64,000 nt of DNA, from NCBI RefSeq assembly GCF_008831285.2, contig NC_045149.1, forward strand, positions 14,596,578-14,660,577, written 5' to 3'. This document shows positions 54,201-64,000 of this stretch, one piece after another (positions within the stretch are counted from its first letter, which is position 1; each line of letters starts with the position of its first letter). Both the position numbers and the translations under genes were made by a program. The notes under the pieces were generated by a model. The model saw only the letters and a program-made list of their open reading frames with translations. It ran no database searches and was not told where the DNA came from. The DNA is from Nymphaea colorata. Taxonomy: Eukaryota > Streptophyta > Magnoliopsida > Nymphaeales > Nymphaeaceae.

Positions 54201-57200
54201 TTGCAGATTCAAGAAGCATCGGAAGCTTTTATATCCTTCCAGTATGATGAGTTATTAGCCTTTTTTTACGCGATCTGATTTTGTTCGGTTTATTTTCGTT
54301 TTGTTTTTTCTTTTTCTTAAATATTTTCTAAGGAATGGAAGAAGATAATAAATTTTAATTTGTTAATTAGCTATTGCGACGATAACTGACAAATTTTCAA
54401 AATATGTGTATGATAAGTAACTTTCAGAATAATATTGTCATCTACTAAAGATTACTAAAATACGTCTGGATTTAAACTGAGTCTGGCGTGTCCATGTGAG
54501 TGCAATCAAACATGCGACAAACTGTACAAGCTCTTTTGTCAGTGCGAATACAAATAAAAAATTGGACATCAGGACACCGCGTCTTCCAGAACACGAGGCC
54601 ACTCTGTTCTAGGAACAATTTGTTCTGCAATCAAAGAAGCGCCTCAGTAACCACGTTCATGTTTTTTGTCCAACAAGATAAAAACAGAAAGCTGTTAGAA
54701 AACGTATCAAATTTTGCTCTTCCAAGTATATGTTGGGATTTTTTTTTTTCATAAAAATGGCAATTACCCATTTAAATTCCACAATCTTTGGCAGAAAAAT
54801 CATCATTGTTGGGAAAATCAGTTCCAGGTTTGACCTAAGATCCTTGCAAAGCATGCTACATTGCTGGATGGATCCATGGATTTTAAATCTGAAGTAATCA
54901 AACGCCCTCCTGCTGTTTATAACAATATTTATGGATCCAAGGTCTTCACTTCCACACTTCTCATAGTTTTATTCCACCACTGCGGTGGCTCATTCAAGTG
55001 AAGTAATCAAATGCCAGACAGAATGATATGAGTGGCAGAACGAATGATGCATCTACTTCACCGAAAGAGCTCATACTTCGACGCCGACGCGCAACAAAGA
55101 GAGAGAGAGACCAACGCGGTCCACTCAAAAGATGAAGCAACATGAGTCATGAACAGGCAGGCAGTCTTAATTCCGCGCCCCAAAAAGGAAAGCGAATTGA
55201 GAAAGCGAGAGAATAAAGGAAAACCAATCATCATCTATCTATCCTTTGCTTGCCTGTGTCCGAGAGAGAATGCATCACATCTATCTTTGTGTGGTGTTGG
55301 ATTCGGGAAACGAAGGGTGGCAATGGCCAAGGAATCAAGTGCATGCCACTAAGAGTACCCACCGATTCGCTTACGACAACAAGATTCTTGTAAGTGATGT
55401 CTGCTATCTGTATTTTGCATTAATTTGAACGCTATTCATCATTCCTGAAGCAGTTAAAAAGAAAATTCTTGATTTAAGTAGCCAACCATAAACTCTCATA
55501 TATATATATATATTAAGAAAAAGCTTTTTCTCTTTAATTTCTCAACCACTTCAGGATCCTCTGCACTCCATAATTTTTGTTCAGCATCTGTCCAGAGATC
55601 TGTTTCAAACTATTCTTCTGTTTCCTGGCATTATATATACCTGTATTTCTGTTGATCATGTGGTGTACAATATAGGTTTCAATCATTGTTGTCATATACG
55701 TAAGGCAAGACATTTGCATCTCTTCGAATGTTGGCATTTTAGCTTTTGTTTCTGTTTCTCGTCGCTCTAATACTTTTTAATGCATGTTGAAGAACAGTAT
55801 AAAGGCAAAGGCGGTGTTAGAAAGCTTGTGTGGAAGACTCTTTCAACAATTCCCTTTAAATCTCAATGTTTGGAGTCGTTTAAACTGTCATGTTGACGTA
55901 ATTTTACATAGCAGATACAGTAACATTCTGATTTCAGCGAATCAAAGGTTAGTTCTGAATCATAGTCACAAAAAACTTTCTCGGGATTTAAACAACAATG
56001 TTTTTCGCTTGATAAAAAAGGGAAAAAGAGAAAAATATGGCAAATTTTTAAAAATTGAAATAAAACTAAAAGTGGGGAAAATAAAATAATTGAGAAACTA
56101 ATAACACAAATGTCAATAATTTAATTTCTTAACGGTACCTGGTATGAAGCTTTCATACAATATTAGTTTTTATACAACATAATACCAGCTATCTTTAGAT
56201 TAAGCAGTTCAGACTTGGAGAGATCTTGAAATTGGACTTTAATTTGATCAATAACTGCATGATGAATCTGAATTTGATCGATTGGTGGATGCTTTTCCTT
56301 TTCACCAGATGGAACTAAATGAATCCGAGTTGATCCTTTAAACTTAATTGGTCGACTACAATGTCCTAAAGATGGAAATTCTAGGTGCTTTTCTTGATTT
56401 CCATACTGAATGAAGTTCCGGAGCTTCGTGCAACTTTGGGACAGAATGAACCACGTAGATCAAGATTTTACTCAATATGTAATTGAAAGGATAGGATCGG
56501 ATAAAAACTGGATCAAAGATTATCCGGATCTCATCTGTCACTTTGTTAAGTAGCGGGAGTGGATCTCAATAGAACCAAACATCCTACGGTTAACTAGTCA
56601 GCGGAACGAAGGCTGAAACCTTAATGCAAGGTAAATTAAAGGATCCATTTTAGCACAAGCTACATATTTGAGAAAAACAAACAAAAACCAATCCAGAAGG
56701 AGTCCAGAATCTATATATATAAGATCTGAGTTTGATATTTGACTGTGCTCTAATAATTTTATCATTAATGACGACCAGTTTGGCATGATGTTTCTCAAGT
56801 ACTTGAGTTAGGCTTCGATACTTTTTCTTGTGGAAGTTAATGGTCTCAGACCGGCGGCAGTGCCATGATTTTTAGCTATGAAATTGGATTCCAATGTATT
56901 TTGAGAAAACCAGATATATGAATCATGTCTACATAATTAAGAATATGTTTTCCAATGTATTCTTATCAAGCCAACCGTATATATCAACCTACACTGCCAA
57001 ATTTTGATGAAATAATGACGTAGAAACTTGTGCATGGTCTTGAAGATTGCATCTGTACTCGTTTTGGATGTGGATTTCAATAGTTTGCAAGAAAGACATA
57101 TCAAGTGGATCGGTGTTTGGATCTTATAAGCATATGGCTGACTGCACTTGTACCTCTCAGAGTACGATCCACTTAAATTATTCAGAAAAAGCCAGGATGA

Positions 57201-58506
57201 GGCACGTTGATGAGTGCTAAGTAAGAAGCAATTACTGACCGGTAGTACAATGGTTAAGCCTTTAGTTGTATTAAAATGCGATTTGATACTTCAGCTTTTT
57301 CATTTATGATGGAGGAAGCAGTTAAGCGTCATCTGCGAATGTTAATTCGGTGCTTTATTTTAATTGCTTCATGTGCACTTTATATTTGCTATTTATGATA
57401 GATATGCTATCAAATGAGAAGGTACTTAATTACATCCATCCCTTTTTCTTTACGTTTTTTTTTTCCTTTTCCCCCCTCATGTGTAGGTTAGGTTTTCTCT
57501 AAATCCCGTGTTTGCATGGAGGCAGAATGAGGTGGGTGTTGGCACTAGACGTCTTTACATGCAGGTCGGCGGCCGCGTTTGTCTCGTTTGTAGCAACTTG
57601 GCTGCCTATCTAGCCTCCAGATGTACAAAGAAAGCAAAGGAGATTATTGCACCCAGGTCTGACACAGCTCAGAACCCCAAGGGCATGGATAGTTTGAGAA
57701 AAGGGGTGGGGAGAGAGAGTCGGCCTTTGGATCTTTTTTTTAAATGATGGGTTGTTAACTTCCTCCTCATATTTAAAGGTATATACATACTTCTCATTCA
57801 AATGGGGATCGAATTCCAAAATCAGATCCACAATATCAAAAGGCTGTCCATGCATGATGGCTTACAACCACTACCTTTGGTGGACATGACAGATAGGATT
57901 ACACTACTGTCTTGTTTTCATAAACAATGGTCTTCCTTGTCCATCGTTTGACGATTTTAGAAATAAAACACTATGTTCTTCATGTTTGGCATTTGTTTCG
58001 TTCTTCACGTCTGGCGTTTGTTAAATGCCGCTACTAAAAAATAAACAGAAAACAACGGAGTAAATATAACCAAGTAAATGGAGGAGTGGCCAACATGGAG
58101 CAATTATCGCCAAGAGCCTATATATATGGGAGAACTTAAGTTCAAATATAAATTAGTCAAGTCCCGCCTTGGCTATTTAAGATAGGCCTGCAGATTTGGA
58201 TTGATAGATTGAACAGGAAATGCGAACCATTGGCATAATTGCATACGTAAATATTTGTTCCTTCTTTCTATTAAGTGAAAGGAAAACTGTCATTAATTTA
58301 ACTGAGATTGTTACTACACAATAATCGCAATACAATGGTAGTACCGTAGAATAAGAAAGACTCTTTACACTTTTATCATAAACTGATCGAAAGGTGAGCG
58401 GTAAAAAAAAAGTAGGAGAACATGTCTGTCTACCTTGAAAAAAAGAAAAAGAAAAAAAAGCTAGTCTCAAGCCCTATAGAATTCAATGTTCAATGTATAG
58501 TAAAGT
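51240..58506. other. Long gene-poor interval, no gene recognised
   Basis: Read in both directions. Open frames at 51424-51732, 51909-52304, 55149-55428 and 57508-57747 have no recognisable domain. The sequence is AT-rich with short TA runs (for example 53560-53572, 55499-55514). The left end is the upstream region of the CCT gene and the right end is the PXY 3' region. Confidence 0.45.
53160..53370. mobile_element. Possible MITE remnant
   Basis: The left side reads gggcggtttgatgcattg; the right side, reverse complemented, reads tgggctatcaaagcattg. This is an imperfect inverted repeat of about 18 bases around an A-rich, non-coding core. No target duplication could be defined. Confidence 0.3.
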
Positions 58507-61500
58507 CTATTTTACAGGGCGGCCGTCTCCTCCATGACCACCGGCAATGCCTTCGGGGACATCCTTTCGCTTTGGCTTTGCTTCCCGCAACATTGACACC
58601 ACGTCCCGCATGGTCGGCCGGTCGGCAGGGGACCTGGCCGTGCACAGCAGCGCCACTCTCAGGACCAACAACATTTCTTCGCGCACGGACTCGCACTCGG
58701 CCCCGGCCTTCTTGTCCAGCACCTCCAACGCCCCCTCCTTGCTCCTGATCTTCTCCCGAACCCAGTCGACTATGCTGTTGCCGTCGCCGAACTCGCCATC
58801 CACCGACCTCCTTCCGCTGATGATCTCCATTAAAACCACGCCGAAGCTGTAGATGTCGCTCTTCTGATCCACCTGCAGCGTGTAGGCATATTCTGCAAGA
58901 AAGAAGACAACCAAATCTGTCAAGGGCTTCGCTCTAACCAGTAAGCAGCGTGGCAGCCATTAGGCCAAATCTTTCAGAAGGAAACGCAGCTCATTTCACT
59001 GTTGGAGAGAACAATGTCGTCCATTGGGACCCATCGAGCTAGGCAGATCAGACCTTTCGTCTGCTTTGACTATCGACTTTATTGAGAATCACACAGAGAG
59101 GACACCTCTCTACACTCTTACGATCTACGAGGCCAGCAGAATCTGAGGCCATGCGACCGTAGAGCCTACAGGCTACAGAATGGTTCCTCCTCTCCTGGCT
59201 GTCCGGAACGACTAGGTCTGAGATCTGTCGGACTCAATGAAGCCCCCGCCCGTACTCCCTCGTTTGCGTTGGACGCGGTGGCTCCAAGTCGGTCAGACGA
59301 AGACTATCGACTGGCACCGAACCACGAGATCAAGTGACCAGCCCATGTTTGGACCCACCGCGTGCAAACAAGGCGAGCCTGTTCGGCTCTTGAAGGCTAT
59401 GTTAAATATTTACTATTTAAACAAACAGTGGACTTCAAAAGCACGATCTACTTGGCTCCCATGTAAAAGAAAATAAGTAAGAGATCATGTCCTGGACTCG
59501 AGTAGTAGTTGAACTCGTGCTCGGGCGATCGAGGTTCGGAAAAAGAAGAACACGGTGGGGATGGGAAAAGAGTATATACCGGGCGCTATGTAGCCGTAGG
59601 AACCGGCGATGACAGACATGGACCCATCGGTTTCGTCCAACAGCTTCGCGACCCCGAAGTCGGCGACTCGAGCCTCCATGTCCGCGTCCAGCAGGATGTT
59701 GCTCGGCTTCAGATCTCGATGCACGATCAACGGCTGGCAATCGTGGTGCAGGTACTTGATCCCTTCCGCCACTCCCACCGCGATCTTGTACCGCGTCACC
59801 CAATCGCCGGCAGGCCCCGCCGAACCGTCCTTCTTTCGATCGCCGTCGTCGTCCGGGTGATCGAACGGCGCGGACGACGTCGACCCATCCTTCTTCCCGT
59901 GCAACCAGTCGTCGAGGTTGCCGTTGGGCATGTACTCATACAGCAGCAGCGTCGTATCATCGTTGCTGCAGCACCCCAAGAGCCGGACGATGTTTCGGTG
60001 CCGGACCCTCCCCAGGACCTCCACTTCCGATAGGACGCCGCTGCTGCCTCCGGGTTTCGTCCCTCTTCCCTTGCATGGCCGCCCCCAGAGCTTCTTCACG
60101 GCGATGACCTCGCCGCCAGGCATGGACGCCCGGAAGACGGTTCCCGCGGAGCCCATGCCCACGATGTTCTCCCCCGAATTCAGGCACTGCACCACAGCGT
60201 CGACCGTGAAATTCAACCGCTGGAAGGCCGTCATCGTCCATGGACCCATTCTAACCTCCCGCTTGTAGTTCCGGCCGATGCCGTAAACAACGATGGTCCG
60301 GTGGAGCACCCGCTGGCCGACCACCAGCGCGAACATTCCGGTAGCGACCGCCACGGCGAGGATCCACACCAGCGGTCCTGCCGTCTTCTTTTCACGCCGT
60401 TGCTGGGATGGATTCTCCGACGAGACATCGGCTGGCTCGGGGCACGGGCGGAGCACGCCACCGCATAGGCCAGGGTTTCCTGTAAATGACGAAGGATGGA
60501 GTTGCTGGAAGATAGGGCCCGACGAGGGCACTCTGCCTGAGAGCATGTTGTATGAGACGTTGAAACTCTCGAGAGTGCTGCAGTTCACGAACAACTCCGG
60601 AATCTCGCCGGAGAGCGAGTTCTGCGACAGATCGATCTCGGTGATCGACGGAAGCGTCGCTAGCTCCGACGGAATCCGGCCGGACAGCGAGTTCTTGCTG
60701 AAACGGACCGTGACAAGCTTCTCGCAGCTTCCGATATCTTCCGGTATGCTTCCGGCGAGACGGTTCCCTTCGAGTTCGACCTTGTAGATATTCTGGCAAC
60801 CGTCGAGAAACTGGGGAATACCGCCGGTCAGGTCGCAATAACTAGCCGAGAAGATCTGAAGGCTCGGAAATCCCCAAATCCGATCAGGAAGGCCAGTCTC
60901 AAATCGGTTTCTTGAAATGTTCATGAACTGCAACCTCGGCGCCCGACTGAGATCGTCAGGAATTCTGCCGGAAAAATTATTTCGGCTGAGATCGACGTAC
61001 GTCAAGTTGCGTAACGATCCGAATCCCTCAGGGATTTCGCCGGAGAGACGGTTTTCCTCCGCTCTGAATCGCCATAACAACGCGCAGTGGGCGAGAGAAT
61101 CGGGAATCGGCCCGGTGAGGAGGTTGGAGAAGAGGATCAATCGGTAGAGCCTCTGTCCGGCGCAGAGCGTATCGGGAATCGGACCGGTCAAGAAGTTAGA
61201 CGAGACGTCAAGGTAAGTGAGCCGTCCGTTAAGCCCAAGCGTCTGAGGGATCCATCCCGTGAGCGAGTTGTTCCACAGAAGCAGTGTTTCCAAATTGGGG
61301 AGATCGGAGACGCCATCAGGAATGCTGCCACCGAGTCTGTTGCTCATGAGATTCAGGAATGTCAGATTTCCCAGGAGGGAAATTCCGGACGGGATTTCGC
61401 CGGAGAGCCGGTTGTCGGAGAGGTCGAGAACCGAGAGAAATTGCAGGCGCGCGATCTCCGGTGGGATGTCGCCAGCGAACCGGTTCTTGAAGAGGAACAG

Positions 61501-62325
61501 CGAATTGAGACGCGTGAGGTTAGATATCTCAGGCGGGAGCGTCCCGGATAGGTTCGCCGACGAGACGTCGAGGTAGGACAGGGAGGCCATCGATCCGAAC
61601 TCGCGAGGGAGGCCGCCGGAATAGTCGTTGTAGCCGACCTCGAGGTGCTCGAGTCTGGTGAGGTTGCCGAGCTGGGAAGGCAGGGGGCCGGCCAGGACGT
61701 TCCCGGCGAGGTGGATGAATCGAAGAGTCGGATAGCCGCCATAACTCGCCGGAATGCTGCCCGTGAAGTAGCTGCCCCCAAGATTGAGGTGCTGCAAAAA
61801 AGGGGGCAGGCGAGCGGGCAGGGGTCCCGTGAAGCTGTTGCTGAAGGCGGAGAAGTAGGCCAGCGAACGAAGGGCTTCAAAGCCCGGAGGGAATGTGGCG
61901 TTGAAGTTGTTATGGTTGATGTCCATGGTTCTTAGGGAGGGCAGCCGAAAGATGGCCGGCTGGAGTGGGCCCTCGAAGGCGTTATTGCTGAGGTTCAGAT
62001 GGCGCAGCTGCGTCAGGAGGCGGATTTCCCGGGGGATGGTGCCGGAGAGGTTGCGGCGGGAAATGTCCAGGGAGATGACTTGGAGGGTTCGGGGGTGGCA
62101 GGTGACGCCGGACCAGCTGCACCATGGTGGTCGGGGATAAGTGGTGGCACCGGTGGCTGCTTTGGTGGTGGTGTTCCAATCGTGGAGGGCATTTGAAGGG
62201 TCTGAGAGTGAGGATTTCAGAGAGAGGAGAGAAAAGAGGGTGGTGGGGATGGTGCTGGAGAGTGCTAAGGGTGTGAGGAAGAAGAGCAGAAGAAGAGGGT
62301 GGAGAAACGTAGCATGAAGAAGCAT
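58507..62325 (-). CDS. PXY: LRR receptor-like kinase PXY/TDR type
   Basis: Plasma-membrane receptor kinase; in Arabidopsis PXY/TDR binds the CLE41/44 (TDIF) peptide and maintains vascular cambium. Exons (minus): 62325-59580 and 58892-58507, intron 687 nt, junction in phase, giving 1,043 aa against about 1,041 for Arabidopsis PXY. Signal peptide about 1-23; LRR N-cap with WCSWSGVTC; about 20 tandem LRRs with PXY-specific wording such as GGSYFTGSIPASYGG, FIHLAGNVLAGPLP and LWRFRAEENRLSGEIPEGFG; membrane span about 649-669; the clade marker MGPWTMTAFQRLNFTVDAVV; kinase domain with glycine loop GMGSAGTVF (about 723-731), catalytic Lys 744 in VIAVKK, HRDLKPSN (Asp 871), DFG at 889-891, GSYGYIAPEYAYTLQVDQKS across the intron, and C-terminal REAKPKRK. 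All catalytic motifs are intact. The intron lies at the position common to this LRR-XI group. GC-rich coding sequence compared with flanks. Confidence 0.95.
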
Positions 62326-62386
62326 GGTGGTGGAGGTGGTTAGGGTGTAGGCATCTGTGTGAGAAAGAAAGCGGCATTTGGCTGGG

Positions 62387-62394
62387 CATATAAG
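62387..62394 (-). promoter_or_regulatory. TATA-like box of PXY gene
   Basis: The minus strand reads CTTATATG about 62 bp upstream of the ATG. It leaves a short leader. Confidence 0.35.
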
Positions 62395-64000
62395 GCAGAA
62401 GGATTGGTGTTTTTTCGGAGTGCTTGGTGCAGAGAGTTCATGATGATGACTTCTGTGGACTGCTGTGGCTGGAGAGTAAAATTTGTGCGTCCTCCTCCTT
62501 TACCCCTCTCTCTCTCTCCCCTCTGTGCAGTAGAATAGTGAAAACTGCCCACAAGAAGGTCTTTTGAGCGTGCGTATTAAGGGGACGATTTGAACCCTCT
62601 GCCATTGTTACTGTTCGCTTTACCTTTGCTTTTCTCAGTATCTCAATGTTAATATTTAAGTAACTTTATTTCAGAAGTAAAGATAATTCAATGCACTTGA
62701 AGCATTTCAATTTTGAAGCAAGAAGGAAAAACGTTTGAATAGTTTCATATTTCAAAGGGCTGAACGGCTGTTTTTGGTGTTTAAATAAGTGCCGATGTTT
62801 AATGTGCTTCGTCTTTACTAACCCCCTCTGCATTCAAGTTTCCCTCACTTAATGCAACTAACTCTGTGTGTATACAGGTTCTCAACATGGAGGCTGGATT
62901 GTACTCGAGGAAAGACAGAAGAGACACACCCCACAGGCTTCTTTTTTCGCGTGATCGGGGTTTCAAAAAAGGTTGGTAAAGGGAAAGGATGGCCCCTCTT
63001 TTGTACTTCTGGTCTCCTAGCTAGCCCCCCCCCCCCAAGTGCCACCGCCGAGGGCGTGGAGCCGTAGCCGCTTCCCATTACTTATTTGGATAAATAGTTC
63101 CATGCTCGATCTGGATCTTAGAGAGAGAGAGGAAAGGGTATACTCTTCTTTTTTTTGAACTTTTGCTCGCTTCTCTTTTTGTTCAATTTTCATAAGAGAG
63201 AAGAGGAGGAATGTCTGGACAGCAATGATTGCATGGCCCCTACCTTTTCTTTTCTGCTTTTCTTTAAACCACTCTCTCTCTCTCCCTCCTTTCTCTCTCT
63301 AATATATATGGATCAGGCCGGCGGGCAGGTTAATTCGGAGTCAGATCCATAAACAAATGCCTTCGACAGGGTCCGGAACTGCTTTATAAGATCTTTTATG
63401 AAGTTAGATCGAAGGTTTATGTGGATGACGCCCAATCCTAAAACCCTAAGTATAATTTCAGATCTGGATCATTCATTTGGATCCGCCCCGAGCAACTCGT
63501 CTGGCACGCATGGGTCACCGCCCCTAGAGCGTGATCTGGCTGTCGCAGGCGTGAAGCCGTCCCATATCGGATCTGCGATCCATCTCAGTATGTGGTCCGT
63601 ACTCCACAACTTGAGGTACTTCGCCTCATGGAACGACCACACCACAGATTGGATTTGGAGTTGACCCACCTCCCAACTGTCTGACGTCATCCCCACTTCC
63701 GGGCGAGTCAAGAGAGCCTTGAATCGTTTTAATAACGGCCAAGTTTGGTCGCTTACCCCAATAAACAATGATATGGGACGTTATGCCACCCCATTTAATG
63801 ATCCATCAATTTCACAAAAACGTATTGGACATCCAAACAGGATTTTCTCTGTTAACGTCCTTCTGCGTGCGAATGTGTGCGCGCACACAAGAGTGTTATT
63901 TGCTTGGGACCTCATAAATAAATAAGGAGTTGGTGTTTTGGAGGTGGGTGGGTCCAAACAGGAGATCCGGGTTGCCCTAGTGGCCGCCCCACTTTCTCCT
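62395..64000. other. Upstream region of PXY and right edge
   Basis: Includes CT-rich stretches (62502-62522, 63272-63302), a run of 12 C at 63025-63036, and a GC-balanced block at 63400-63760 with open frames but no recognised domain. Confidence 0.45.

Noticed and set aside
59509-62140. Several open frames of 60-170 codons on the plus strand
   Set aside because: They are shadows of the GC-rich PXY coding sequence on the other strand.

Overview
The window is nuclear DNA from a flowering plant. The evidence is AT-rich intergenic sequence with long TA, CT and GA microsatellites, GT-AG introns, and plant-specific genes (a strigolactone carotenoid dioxygenase, a PXY/TDR-type receptor kinase, a Ghd7-like CCT protein). 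A short plastid ccsA fragment lies in the nuclear sequence. The species cannot be fixed from the sequence alone. I found no prokaryotic-style operon, CRISPR array or intact autonomous transposon.

Layout. 0.65-2.6 kb (minus): a decayed, intron-containing RPA2 (RPA32) pseudogene. Its promoter and first exons are duplicated and still carry E2F-type sites. 6.2-6.8 kb (plus): a ~100-bp insertion of plastid ccsA, then a decayed two-exon remnant of a SECRET AGENT-type O-GlcNAc transferase. 9.6-9.8 kb: an unidentified coding-like remnant with a 45-bp tandem repeat. 13-17.5 kb: short tandem duplications, microsatellites and a possible MITE. 19.4-24.9 kb (plus): a complete seven-exon CCD7. 26.0-31.5 kb and 35.6-41.4 kb (minus): two tandem GT47 exostosin-family glycosyltransferase genes with identical exon architecture. 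The first has a one-base frameshift in its last exon. The second has a 119-bp tandem duplication across the end of exon 3 and its splice donor. 42.1-42.8 kb: three copies of a ~200-bp direct repeat. 43.8-47.1 kb (plus): a four-exon RPL15 gene. 49.2-51.1 kb (minus): a two-exon CCT-motif gene of the Ghd7 type. 51.2-58.5 kb: no gene recognised. 58.5-62.3 kb (minus): a two-exon LRR receptor kinase matching PXY/TDR.

Roles. The complete genes do not form a pathway or cluster; the GT47 pair is the only local gene family. CCD7 (strigolactone synthesis, shoot branching), PXY (cambium and xylem patterning) and the Ghd7-like CCT protein (a family known for flowering-time control) are all developmental regulators, but their proximity looks incidental. 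RPL15 is housekeeping. Exon boundaries were worked out by hand from splice motifs, reading phase and remembered family sequences. They are consistent in phase and length but are not backed by transcript data. I do not see a previously undescribed system. The observations most worth a second look are the RPA2 5'-end duplication with its E2F sites, the disrupted GT47 copies and the plastid insertion.
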